This document shows positions 24,749-32,741 of a stretch of 33,300 bases of DNA, piece after piece. Below the pieces are notes generated by a model. That model ran no database searches, was not told where the DNA came from, and saw nothing but the letters and a program-made list of their open reading frames with translations. The stretch's first letter is position 1, and the number at the start of each line of letters is the position of its first letter. This DNA comes from Pseudomonadota bacterium (GTDB taxonomy: Bacteria; Pseudomonadota; Alphaproteobacteria; Rhizobiales; Pleomorphomonadaceae). The position numbers and the translations under genes are program-made. The stretch covers positions 1 to 33,300 of the forward strand of contig JAGSYU010000023.1 of the NCBI GenBank assembly GCA_018262575.1. Reading direction: 5' to 3'.

Positions 24749-24770
24749 ATTATGTCAGTGCGAACATAAT
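24749..24770. promoter_or_regulatory. Inverted repeat in the AT-rich leader of the AOR operon
   Basis: Perfect 7-base arms ATTATGT (24749-24755) and ACATAAT (24764-24770) around eight bases, about 150 bases before the AOR start. The surrounding 24640-24800 stretch is strikingly AT-rich for this window. A weaker dyad TTGAA-N11-TTCAA (24729-24749) overlaps it. The site could bind the ModE-type protein upstream or the CRP-type regulator at the end of the cluster. It does not match the E. coli ModE box. The rest of the 24594-24921 gap has no supported gene. Confidence 0.45.
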
Positions 24771-24921
24771 AGTATAGGTTCGTATTTTCTCTGATTTGAT
24801 TGGCGGGATGACTTTCGGCAAGGATGGCGACAGACGAGCCACGCCCGTCAACCATCGTTTTGGCAAGGCCGAAATCAAGAGGCAGTTGGGGACCTCCGGA
24901 TCGGCAGTTGGAGGAAAAGCC

Positions 24922-26655
24922 ATGCCTAAAGTCATTCGTATCAACATGACCGATCTCTCGGTTCGCATTGATGAAGCCCCGGCCGAGTGGGCCGGCCTCG
25001 GCGGGCGCGCATTGACGTCGACCGTCGTCGCCGCCGAAGTGCCGCCGACCTGCCATCCGCTTGGCCCCAACAACAAGCTCGTCTTCGCTCCCGGCCTCTT
25101 GTCCGGCACGGCTGCCGGTAACGCCGGCCGCATGTCCGCCGGAGCCAAGAGCCCGCTGACCGGCACGATCAAGGAGAGCAACGCTGGCGGTACCTGCGGC
25201 CGCATGCTCGGTCGCCTCGATATCAAGGCGATCATCGTCGAAGGCCAGCCGGTTGCCGCCAACACCTGGTACCAGATCCGCATCAGCGCCTCGGGCGTGG
25301 TGATCGAGCCGGAAGTCGAGACGGTCGGCCTGAACAATTTTGCCGTGCTGGAGTCGGTTGCCCGCCGCTATGGCGAAGACAAGGGCGTCATCACCGTCGG
25401 TACGGCCGGCGAGAATATGATGATGATCTCCAACATTTCGACCCGTGATCCCGAGGGCAAGCTGCGCAGCTTCGGCCGCGGCGGTCTTGGCGCGGTGATG
25501 GGATCGAAGCGCGTCAAGTTCATTACCATCGACCAGGAAGGGACCCGTCCGGTTCCGCTGGTCGACTCGGCCGCCTTCAAGGCTGCCAACATGGTGTTCA
25601 CCAAGGCGCTCAAGGACCATCCGGTTTCTGGCCAGGGTCTGCCGACCTACGGCACCGCCGTTCTGGTCAATATCCTGCATGAGATTGGTGGCCTGCCGAC
25701 CCGCAATTTCACCTCGGGTCAGTGCGAGCACCATGACATGATCTCGGGCGAGCATATGTACGACACCATCGTCGCTCGCGGTGGCGAGCCGACGCATGGT
25801 TGTTCGCTCGGCTGCGTGATCCAGTGTTCGCAGGTCTATAACGACAAGGACGGCAAGTATCTGACGTCCGGCTTTGAATACGAGACCATCTGGGCCTATG
25901 GCGCCGACTGCCTGATCGACAATCTCGACTTGATTGCCGAGTGCGACAGCGTCATGGACGATCTCGGCGTCGACAGTATCGAGACGCCGGTGATGTTCGG
26001 TGTCGCGATGGAGGCCGGCATCCTCAAGTTCGGCGACGGCGTGGAAGTGCTGCGCATGCTGCGCGAGGAAATCGGCAAGGCGACGCCGCTCGGCCGCATT
26101 CTTGGCGGCGGGACCGGACATGTCGGCAAGACCTATGGCGTCACCCGCGTGCCGGTCGTCAAGAACCAGGCCATCCCGGCCTACGATCCGCGCTCGGTCA
26201 AGGGCATCGGCGTCACCTACGCCACGACGACGCAGGGCGCCGACCATACCGCTGGCTACGCGGTGACGGCCAACGTGCTCAACGTTGGCGGCAAGGTCGA
26301 TCCGCTGTCCAACGAGGGACAGGTCGAGCTGTCGCGCAACCTGCAGATTGCCACGGCAGCCATCGATTCGACCGGTCTTTGCCTGTTCATCGCTTTCCCG
26401 GCGCTCGACATCGCCGAGTGTCTGCCGGCCGCGGTTGACATGCTGAACGCCCGGTTTGGCGGCAAGCTGACGATGGACGACGTCGTCGGGCTCGGCAAGA
26501 CCGTCCTCAAGCTGGAGCACGAGTTCAACCTTGCCGCCGGCATTGGGCCGGAACAGGATCGCCTGCCTGAGTTCTTCGAACTGGAAGCCATCGCTCCGCA
26601 TAACGCCAAGTGGGACATGGATCAGAAGGAACTTGCGACGTTCTGGAACTTCTGA
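24922..26655 (+). CDS. Aldehyde:ferredoxin oxidoreductase-family tungsten/molybdenum enzyme
   Basis: A 577-residue AOR-family catalytic subunit; characterised members carry a bis-pterin W (or Mo) site plus one [4Fe-4S] cluster and oxidise aldehydes to acids or run the reverse reaction. Seen: N-terminal AOR_N fold (VIRINMTDLSVRID, AGLGGRALTS, GPNNKLVFAPGLLSGT), GRGGLGAVMGSKRVK, GGLPTRNF, the cluster cysteines Cys294, Cys298, Cys302 (CX3CX3C rather than the archaeal CX2CX3C), YETIWAYGA, GADHTAG with the pocket His442, and D482-STGLC487 with the fourth cysteine. GGAGG precedes ATG 24922; an upstream TTG at 24796 is in frame but unlikely. The substrate cannot be told. The enzyme is followed directly by cofactor and electron-transfer genes. 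Confidence 0.93.
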   Translation: MPKVIRINMTDLSVRIDEAPAEWAGLGGRALTSTVVAAEVPPTCHPLGPNNKLVFAPGLLSGTAAGNAGRMSAGAKSPLTGTIKESNAGGTCGRMLGRLDIKAIIVEGQPVAANTWYQIRISASGVVIEPEVETVGLNNFAVLESVARRYGEDKGVITVGTAGENMMMISNISTRDPEGKLRSFGRGGLGAVMGSKRVKFITIDQEGTRPVPLVDSAAFKAANMVFTKALKDHPVSGQGLPTYGTAVLVNILHEIGGLPTRNFTSGQCEHHDMISGEHMYDTIVARGGEPTHGCSLGCVIQCSQVYNDKDGKYLTSGFEYETIWAYGADCLIDNLDLIAECDSVMDDLGVDSIETPVMFGVAMEAGILKFGDGVEVLRMLREEIGKATPLGRILGGGTGHVGKTYGVTRVPVVKNQAIPAYDPRSVKGIGVTYATTTQGADHTAGYAVTANVLNVGGKVDPLSNEGQVELSRNLQIATAAIDSTGLCLFIAFPALDIAECLPAAVDMLNARFGGKLTMDDVVGLGKTVLKLEHEFNLAAGIGPEQDRLPEFFELEAIAPHNAKWDMDQKELATFWNF

Positions 26656-26667
26656 GCAAGGACGGCC

Positions 26668-26892
26668 ATGTGGATCACGGTCAGATTGTTCGCGAACTTT
26701 CGCGAAAACCGCTTCAAGGAGGCCCGGCGGCAATATCCGCCGGGAACCACCATCGCCGATGTCGCGACGGAGCTTGAAATCGACCCTGGCCTGATCGGCA
26801 TGATCTTTATCCACGGGCGCGCGGCCGAACTCGACCGCGTGCTCGGCGAAGACGACGTTCTGGCGCTCTTCCCTCTCCTTGGAGGGGGGTAG
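26668..26892 (+). CDS. MoaD-family small subunit (beta-grasp sulfur carrier)
   Basis: A 74-residue ubiquitin-fold protein (TVRLFANFRENRF, TTIADVATELEID, GEDDVLALFPLLGGG). It ends in Gly-Gly-Gly, so the C-terminus can be adenylated and thiocarboxylated to give the dithiolene sulfurs of molybdopterin. It starts 12 bases after the AOR stop and is presumably dedicated to the W/Mo cofactor of that enzyme, partnered with the ThiF/MoeB-type protein downstream. A dedicated MoaD next to AOR-family genes is a recurrent arrangement. Confidence 0.88.
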   Translation: MWITVRLFANFRENRFKEARRQYPPGTTIADVATELEIDPGLIGMIFIHGRAAELDRVLGEDDVLALFPLLGGG

Positions 26893-26977
26893 TTTCCTCC
26901 GTGGCAGGTTGCCATTTCCGCCGCGAAATCTGCGCCCCCAACGCGCCCTTTTCGTCGGAGAGCCCAGAACGAACGGG

Positions 26978-27002
26978 GGGAGGCCTGCAATGCGGGCCTC
27001 CC
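26978..27002 (+). other. Intercistronic hairpin
   Basis: GGGAGGCC (26978-26985) and GGCCTCCC (26995-27002) form a perfect 8-bp stem with a 9-base loop, in the 149-base gap between the MoaD and MoeB-like genes, the widest gap inside the AOR cluster after the leader. No T-run follows. It may be an attenuator or processing site. The gap also contains no convincing ORF. Confidence 0.5.
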
Positions 27003-27041
27003 TAGTCGTTTCTGTCGGTCGACAGTCAGAAGGAGGGAGCC

Positions 27042-27809
27042 TTGTTCTCCAAACAGGAGCTTGAGCGCTACAGCCGGCATATCCTGCTTAGGGACGTCGG
27101 CGGCCCGGGCCAGCACAAGCTCAACGCGGCGCGGGTGCTTTGCGTCGGTGCCGGTGGATTGGGATCGCCAGTGATCGAGTACCTGGCAGCGGCCGGCGTC
27201 GGCACGCTTGGCCTGGTGGACGACGACAGGGTCAGCCTGTCCAACCTGCAACGACAGGTCGTGCATTCGACGGCAAACGTCGGCGAGCTCAAGGTGGTCA
27301 GCGCCGCCGAGCGGGTGGCTGCCATCAATCCCAACGTCAAGATCGAACCGCACCCCATCCGCCTCGATGCCGAGAACGTCACCGGGCTTGTCGACAGCTA
27401 CGACATCGTCGTCGATGGCACCGACAACTTCCCCACCCGCTTTCTCGTTGCCGACACCGCCTATACCTGCCGGAAGCCGCTGGTGACGGCTGGTGTGCTG
27501 GAATTCTATGGCTCCCTGACGACGCTTCTGCCATTCGAGACAGATGCCGGCGGTCAGCCCAATCCGAGTTGGCGCTGCCTGATGCCCAGGGAACCGGACA
27601 CCGCCGCGCTGACCTGTTCCGAGGTCGGCATCCTTGGGGCCGTTGTTGGCGTGCTGGGCACGCTCGCCGCCTGCGAAGTTCTGAAGCTGATCACCGGTGT
27701 CGGCGAGCCGCTCATCGGCCGCCTGCTGATGGTCGATATCCGCGACATGGGGTTCGACGTCGTCGCGTATTATCGAAACCCGACGTCCCCCGTTTTCGGG
27801 CAAGGGTGA
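27042..27809 (+). CDS. ThiF/MoeB-family adenylyltransferase
   Basis: A 255-residue E1-like enzyme that adenylates the C-terminal glycine of MoaD-type proteins. Seen: RYSRHILLRDVGGPGQHKL, nucleotide-binding GAGGLGSPVIEYLAAAGVG, the DDDRVSLSNLQRQVVH segment (Asp and Arg of the ATP site), DIVVDGTDNFPTRF and GVLEFYGSLTT. One zinc-type cysteine pair found in E. coli MoeB (CxxC twice) appears reduced: only WRCLMPREPDTAALTCSEVG is visible. It lacks a rhodanese domain. A strong AAGGAGGG precedes TTG 27042, which I take as the start. Probably dedicated to the AOR cofactor. Confidence 0.9.
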   Translation: MFSKQELERYSRHILLRDVGGPGQHKLNAARVLCVGAGGLGSPVIEYLAAAGVGTLGLVDDDRVSLSNLQRQVVHSTANVGELKVVSAAERVAAINPNVKIEPHPIRLDAENVTGLVDSYDIVVDGTDNFPTRFLVADTAYTCRKPLVTAGVLEFYGSLTTLLPFETDAGGQPNPSWRCLMPREPDTAALTCSEVGILGAVVGVLGTLAACEVLKLITGVGEPLIGRLLMVDIRDMGFDVVAYYRNPTSPVFGQG

Positions 27810-27818
27810 GGTGATCGC

Positions 27819-28178
27819 ATGGGCGGCCAGATCGAACTGAGGGCCTTCATGGATCTGCGGATGCTGTTTGGCGAGCGCGGCTGGTCCATCCCGCATTTTC
27901 TCGATGTCGAATCCGACATGACCGGCGAAGAATTGCTGCGTCTCATCTCGATCGAAAGCGCCAGGGTAGAGTCGCTGATCGTCAACCGCTCGGCCATCGC
28001 CATCGAGGAGGCCATCATCCATCCCGGGGATCGGGTCGCCTTGGTCCCCCCGGGTGTACCCGGGCCGCACCGTGTGCTTCTTGGCATCCACAGTCAGAAA
28101 AAGTCCGCGCAACCCTTCGGCCTGTCCTTTTCGGCGGCGCCCCAAGAGAACGAGACCGGAGAGGGTGAGGAAAAATGA
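27819..28178 (+). CDS. Second MoaD/ThiS-like beta-grasp protein with C-terminal extension
   Basis: A 119-residue protein whose first about 85 residues follow the MoaD/ThiS pattern (IELRAFMDLRMLFGERGW, MTGEELLRLISIE, VESLIVNRSAIAIEEAIIHPGDRVALVPPGVPG). Instead of ending in Gly-Gly after the last strand it continues with PGPHRVLLGI and a polar tail rich in Gln, Glu and Gly. It therefore cannot act as a sulfur carrier unless trimmed, and may be a structural or cofactor-delivery subunit of the AOR. It starts nine bases after the MoeB-like stop (GAGGTGA before the ATG) and its stop overlaps the next start (ATGA). Function unknown. Confidence 0.8.
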   Translation: MGGQIELRAFMDLRMLFGERGWSIPHFLDVESDMTGEELLRLISIESARVESLIVNRSAIAIEEAIIHPGDRVALVPPGVPGPHRVLLGIHSQKKSAQPFGLSFSAAPQENETGEGEEK

Positions 28179-29677
28179 CGTTCGACAGGCCGGAAGCCTT
28201 GGCGCGGGCCGCCATGACGATCTGCATCAACTGCGAACAATGCCGCGAGCTGATGGAAGACGCGCCATGCCAGTATTTCCCGCGCCTGTTCCATCTCGCC
28301 GACCGGGCCAAGTCTGGCGGCAAGCCGATATCGGGGAAGGATCTTCTGGACCTCGTCGACCTCTGCAATGCCTGCGGACAGTGTCCCTGTCGCCCGGTTC
28401 AGAGCGATATCCGCAGGGCCAAGGACGCCTTTGTCGAACGTGACGGTTTGCCGCTGGCGACCCGCCTCATCGAGAATGTCCAGTTGGTCGGCAGGCTGTG
28501 CGGCACCTTTCCGGCTCTCGTCGATGTCGTGATGAAAAGCCCGCGACTGGGGCGGCTCGCCCGACGGCTGGTCGGCATCCACCCCGATCGCAAGATGCCG
28601 TCCTTTCCTCGCGATCGTTTGGCGCGGTGGGTTGCCCGGCGCGGCCTTGATCGCCCGAAGCAGACCGACGGCCGCAAGGTTGCCTATTTCGTCGGTTGCA
28701 CCGCCCGCTACATGTTTCCCGATGTCGCCAAGGCGACCATCGAAGTCCTGGAGAGAAACGGCGCGTCCGTCTTCGTTCCGGAGCAGAAGTGCTGCGGCAT
28801 GCCGACTTTTCTCGAAGGCGACAAACCCTTCACGCTCGATCTGGTCGCTGCAAACCTGCCGGTCCTTCAGCGTTGCGTCGAAGATGGCTACGATATCGTC
28901 ACCGCCTGCCCGACGTGCTCGTTCATGTTCAAGTCGGTGCTGGCCCGCGACGCCCAGTTCTCGCCGGCCTATCGTGACCGCATTCGGGCGCTGGCGGCCG
29001 AGCTTGGTGGCGACACCCAGGCAATCGCCCGTGTGCTCGCCGCCGAGGTGTCCGGTCCGTCGGGCCGCACCGGCAGCGTCGCGGCGGAGTTTCTTGCGTC
29101 CTGGGTGATCAACTACAATCTCGGCCTGCATGCCGAGGCCGATCGAGGGGATGTCGGCTATTTCGCGCACTGGGACGCCAACCAGCGCATCAAGGTGGCC
29201 GCTCACGTGTTCGAACTCGGCGAATACCTCCGGACCCTCGACGGCGAGGGAGCCTTGCATCTGCCGGTGATGGACCCCACGGAGAAGCTCTCCTATTTCC
29301 CGCCCTGCCATCTCCGAGAGCAGAACATGGGCCGCCCGTGGCTGCATCTTCTCGAAAAGGCGCCGCACTCCGATGTTGCACCCGTCGGTCAACCGATGGA
29401 CTGTTGCGGCCTCGGTGGCATTATGGGCTTCAAGGCCGATTTCCATGCGGCATCGCTGGCGATGGGGCGCGGTCTCATCGACAGAATTGCCGCGGCGGAG
29501 CCGGATAGGATCGTCACCGAGTGTCTGGCTTGCCGTCTTCAGTTTACACAGATGCAGGACAAGCCGGTATCCCATCCCGCCGAACTGCTGGCGGAGGCCT
29601 ATCGTGCCGAAGACGCTGGGTTCGGTTCGGCCGAGGCGGGCGACGCGCCGCTTTCAACGCGCGGCGGCGGCGTATGA
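28175..29677 (+). CDS. GlpC/HdrB-like iron-sulfur oxidoreductase with two CCG domains
   Basis: A 500-residue electron-transfer protein. N-terminal ferredoxin-like cysteines have unusual spacing: Cys17-x2-Cys20-x2-Cys23-x8-Cys32 and Cys64-x2-Cys67-x2-Cys70-x-Cys72. Two CCG (DUF224) domains follow: FVGC175, KCCGMP at 206-207 and CPTC at 245-248; then PPC378HL, DCCGLGG at 410-411 and CLAC at 450-453. Such domains bind non-cubane [4Fe-4S] clusters in HdrB or pass electrons to quinone in GlpC-type subunits. Longer than GlpC (about 400 residues). It is translationally coupled to the preceding gene and is the only redox partner in the cluster, so it probably takes electrons from the AOR; the final acceptor is not known. 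Confidence 0.88.
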   Translation: MTFDRPEALARAAMTICINCEQCRELMEDAPCQYFPRLFHLADRAKSGGKPISGKDLLDLVDLCNACGQCPCRPVQSDIRRAKDAFVERDGLPLATRLIENVQLVGRLCGTFPALVDVVMKSPRLGRLARRLVGIHPDRKMPSFPRDRLARWVARRGLDRPKQTDGRKVAYFVGCTARYMFPDVAKATIEVLERNGASVFVPEQKCCGMPTFLEGDKPFTLDLVAANLPVLQRCVEDGYDIVTACPTCSFMFKSVLARDAQFSPAYRDRIRALAAELGGDTQAIARVLAAEVSGPSGRTGSVAAEFLASWVINYNLGLHAEADRGDVGYFAHWDANQRIKVAAHVFELGEYLRTLDGEGALHLPVMDPTEKLSYFPPCHLREQNMGRPWLHLLEKAPHSDVAPVGQPMDCCGLGGIMGFKADFHAASLAMGRGLIDRIAAAEPDRIVTECLACRLQFTQMQDKPVSHPAELLAEAYRAEDAGFGSAEAGDAPLSTRGGGV

Positions 29678-29714
29678 GGATGACGGGATTGCTAGGAAGA
29701 GCGGAAGGACGGTC

Positions 29715-30968
29715 ATGGTGCAGCTGAGTTCGGATGCCTTCGCCTTCGGAGGCGATCTGATGCCGGTCGAAGAGGCGCTCGCGTTGGTCACCGCCAGGAT
29801 TCCGCCGCTCGGCGAAACCGAGACGGTGACACTGATCGATGCCGACGGACGCTTTCTCGCCGACGATGCCTTGGCTCCCATCGATCTGCCGGTGTTCGAC
29901 AATTCGGCGGTCGACGGTTACGCCGTCGCCCACGCCGATCTTGCCGTCGGCGGGCCGACGATCCTGCCGATCAGCGCCAGGATCGCTGCCGGTGAAGCGG
30001 CATCCGGAGCCATCCCCGGGGAAACGGCGGCGCGCATCTTTACCGGTGCGCCGATGCCGCCGGGAACGGATACCGTGTTCATGCAGGAGGACGTGGTTAT
30101 CCGCGAGGACGGCAGCGTCGAGCTGCCGCAAGGGCTCCGCAAGGGCGCCAACAGCCGCCCGAAGGGAGAGGATATCGCGCGTGGCAGCCTGGCAGTGCCG
30201 GCAGGGCGACGGCTTGAACCACGCGACATAGCCCTGCTCGCCGCACTCGGCGTCACCCGTGTCGAGGTTCGCAGGCGGCCGCGCGCGGCGGTGTTCTCGA
30301 CCGGCGATGAGTTGCGCGACCCTGGGCAGGTGCTTGGCGCCGCGGCGATCTACGACTCCAACCGCTTTTCGCTGCAGGTCATGCTGAAGCGAGCTGGATG
30401 CGAGGTCACCGATCTCGGGATACTGCCTGACGACCGCCACATCACGTCGGAGCGTCTTGACGCTGCCACCCGGGATCACGATCTCATCGTCACCTCCGGC
30501 GGTGTCTCGACGGGTGAAGAGGATCACGTGCGGGCGGCCATCGCGGCCAGCGGATCGATGGTCTTCTGGCGGCTCGGCATCAAGCCGGGACGGCCGGTCG
30601 CCATGGGGATCATCAATGGCACGCCGCTGGTCGGTCTTCCGGGCAACCCCGTCGCCGTCTTCGTCACCTTCGCGCATGTGCTGCGGCCGCTGGTGGTCGT
30701 GCTGTCCGGTGGTCGGCCGTCTGTCCTCGCGGCCATGACCGTCCTCTCCGGCTTTGACTACCGGAAGAAGGCTGGGCGCCGGGAGTATGTCCGCGTGTCG
30801 CTCGAGCGTTCGGATGGCGCCACCGTCGCCAGGAAATATCCGGTCGACGGGGCCGGCGTCCTGACGTCGCTGACCCGAACCGACGGCATGATCGAGCTCC
30901 CCGAGGCCTGCACCGACGTCAGGATCGGCGATCCGGTTTCATTTTACGCCTACAGCCAGCTCATCTGA
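29715..30968 (+). CDS. moeA: MoeA, molybdopterin molybdenumtransferase
   Basis: A 417-residue MoeA/GlpR-type enzyme that inserts molybdate (or tungstate in some paralogues) into adenylylated molybdopterin. Seen: DLPVFDNSAVDGYAV, ARIFTGAPMPPGTDTVFMQED, GANSRPKGEDIARG, the MoCF-binding core VFSTGDEL, DSNRFSLQVMLKRAGCEV, TSGGVSTGEEDHV and GLPGNPVAVFVTF, and a C-terminal beta domain with KAGRREYVRVSL. GGAAGGAC precedes ATG 29715. Full length. Its place in the AOR operon suggests a paralogue specialised for this enzyme's metal, possibly tungsten; that is inference. Confidence 0.93.
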   Translation: MVQLSSDAFAFGGDLMPVEEALALVTARIPPLGETETVTLIDADGRFLADDALAPIDLPVFDNSAVDGYAVAHADLAVGGPTILPISARIAAGEAASGAIPGETAARIFTGAPMPPGTDTVFMQEDVVIREDGSVELPQGLRKGANSRPKGEDIARGSLAVPAGRRLEPRDIALLAALGVTRVEVRRRPRAAVFSTGDELRDPGQVLGAAAIYDSNRFSLQVMLKRAGCEVTDLGILPDDRHITSERLDAATRDHDLIVTSGGVSTGEEDHVRAAIAASGSMVFWRLGIKPGRPVAMGIINGTPLVGLPGNPVAVFVTFAHVLRPLVVVLSGGRPSVLAAMTVLSGFDYRKKAGRREYVRVSLERSDGATVARKYPVDGAGVLTSLTRTDGMIELPEACTDVRIGDPVSFYAYSQLI

Positions 30969-30990
30969 TGGCGTGTGGAGGTTGGTCGGG

Positions 30991-32721
30991 ATGGATCTGC
31001 CAATCAGAAACGATGCTCTGGCCTGCAGGTCGCCATTTGGAAGCGCAGCGGACTGCGGGAGCTGCCTTCCCGTAGCCAGGCAGCATAATCAGAGCGCTGG
31101 CAGTTGCCGCTGGCCGCATCAGGGGCGGATTCTGGCCGTACGTTCCCATTTCTTGTCCACCGGGGCCGTGCCGGACGGCGTGCCGTCGCCGCTTGTCCGG
31201 TCGTGGCAGCGGAGCAGCCAGTTCGGGTTTGCCTCGCCGATTTTGGGCAGGCAACGCCACAGGCTCGCCGACGCAGGGCTGAAAAACCTCAAGGACCGCC
31301 ACGAGGACCTGATTGCCGCAGCAGGTGGCGAAATGGCGGCACTTTGCCAGGAACTTGGCGAATTTGGCGGTGTGGTGATTCTGACCGACCCTTCTGGCAT
31401 CGTTCTGGCCAAAATGGGCGGCGGTTCATTTTCCGACGAAGCCGATCAGCTCGGTCTCTGTGAGGGCGTCGATTGGTCCGAGCAGGCGATCGGAACAAAC
31501 GCCATCGGCACCACCGTCCTTGAGAGGCTTGCACTTTCAATTATCGGTGCCGAACATCTGTTTTGCCTGAATACGTCGATCAGTTGCTCGGCGGTGCCGA
31601 TCCTCGATCCGTCTGGCAGTCTGGTCGGCGTCCTCGATCTGTCGACGTCGCTCGCGGTGGCGCACAATCATCTGCTGCCGCTGCTCAAGCGAGCGGTAAT
31701 TGAAATAGAGCGCAGCTTGTTCGAGCGGCTTTTTTCCCGACAGACGAAGCTCTGCTTCCGTCCAAGCCAGCACCTGTTTGGCAGCCCCGGCGAGGGCCTG
31801 TTCGCTTTCGATGACGATCGTCTGATCGGCGCCAACCGGGCAGCGCTCGAACTTCTCGGACTTGATTGGTCGGCGGTCGGCGTGGTGCGATTCCGGCAGC
31901 TGTTTGCGACACCCTACGAGATCGTCGAACGAACGGTGTCATCGGGTGAATGCAAAATCCGGTCGGTGCGTGGCGCCGATTTCTTTGCGCGGCTGCACTT
32001 GCCCCGAAGGTCAGTTCTGGGAACCGCGCTGCCCTCCCGCGATCCTTTCGCTGCGACCGGTGTGCCAGCCGCCGAAGAAAAGCTCCCCCACCTTGCACTG
32101 GAGAAGATCCAGGATCGCGAGGCCCCGAGATTCCGGAAGATGAGGGTGGGGCAGCTCCTCCATGGCGCCAACCTGCTAGACGACGGTGGCGAAGCCGTTC
32201 TGATCTTTGCGTCCGGCCGTTACCGCTGCTTTACGTCGCATGAAGGCAAGGAGTTGACGTTGTTCACCCTTGGCAGTGGCGACGCCGTGCCGCTCCAGGC
32301 GGACCTGGCCGTCGAAGTCTGCAGTGACGGCGAAGCGGCGATCATTCCGCGAACCCTGTTTCGAAAGCTCGCGCGCACCTACCCCGAGTTCGGCAGTTGC
32401 GTGTTGTCGGTGATCGAGGGGCTCCTCAACCGATCTCTGTCGATGGTCGGCGACATGGCATTCCGAAGCGTGCGTTACAGGGTGATCCGCCATATCTGTG
32501 CGCTGGCCGAGCGTGAGGGGCGCCAGACATCGGCCGGTGTCAGCGTCGATGCGGCTCCAAGTGGCGACGAACTCGCCATGGCCATCGGTGCGGCCCGCCA
32601 ATCCGTTTCGACGGTCCTGGCCGAACTCATCCGCTCGGGCGACATTTCTCGTCCGACTCCACGAACCCTCATCGTCTCCGACATCGAGCGCCTCAGGGCG
32701 GAGTTGCAGCGTTCGCATTGA
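30991..32721 (+). CDS. Unusual regulator: AcoR-like GAF-PAS sensor joined to a CRP/FNR-type DNA-binding half
   Basis: A 576-residue protein. Residues about 66-250 match the N-terminal sensor of AcoR-type sigma54 activators (LVRSWQRSSQFGFASP, VVILTDPSGIVLAKMG, SEQAIGTNAIGTT, IIGAEHLFC, PILDPSGSLVGVLDLSTS), a GAF domain. Residues about 262-345 look PAS-like (LFAFDDDRLIGANRAALELLG). The expected AAA+ and Fis domains are absent. Instead residues about 385-480 resemble a cNMP-binding-type barrel (VLIFASGRYRCFTSHEGKELTLFTLGSGD) and 485-572 a CRP-type winged helix (PSGDELAMAIGAARQSVSTVLAELIRSGDI). No CRP cAMP-pocket signature or FNR cysteine set is seen. ATG 30991 has GGAGG nine bases upstream. It ends the AOR cluster and probably controls it. 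Confidence 0.85.
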   Translation: MDLPIRNDALACRSPFGSAADCGSCLPVARQHNQSAGSCRWPHQGRILAVRSHFLSTGAVPDGVPSPLVRSWQRSSQFGFASPILGRQRHRLADAGLKNLKDRHEDLIAAAGGEMAALCQELGEFGGVVILTDPSGIVLAKMGGGSFSDEADQLGLCEGVDWSEQAIGTNAIGTTVLERLALSIIGAEHLFCLNTSISCSAVPILDPSGSLVGVLDLSTSLAVAHNHLLPLLKRAVIEIERSLFERLFSRQTKLCFRPSQHLFGSPGEGLFAFDDDRLIGANRAALELLGLDWSAVGVVRFRQLFATPYEIVERTVSSGECKIRSVRGADFFARLHLPRRSVLGTALPSRDPFAATGVPAAEEKLPHLALEKIQDREAPRFRKMRVGQLLHGANLLDDGGEAVLIFASGRYRCFTSHEGKELTLFTLGSGDAVPLQADLAVEVCSDGEAAIIPRTLFRKLARTYPEFGSCVLSVIEGLLNRSLSMVGDMAFRSVRYRVIRHICALAEREGRQTSAGVSVDAAPSGDELAMAIGAARQSVSTVLAELIRSGDISRPTPRTLIVSDIERLRAELQRSH

Positions 32722-32724
32722 TTG

Positions 32725-32741
32725 CCGGGGCCTTGCTCCGG
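32725..32741 (+). terminator. Candidate terminator hairpin at the end of the AOR cluster
   Basis: CCGGGGC (32725-32731) pairs with GCTCCGG (32735-32741) with one G-T wobble and a 3-base loop, starting four bases after the regulator stop codon. No T-run follows, so it may act as a 3' stabiliser or need Rho. Confidence 0.4.

Noticed and set aside
24652-26814. 720-residue open frame on the minus strand across the AOR gene
   Set aside because: It is a codon-bias shadow of the AOR gene: the plus strand has clear family motifs, while this frame has no recognisable domain and is rich in Arg/Asp/Gly from reversed GC-rich codons.
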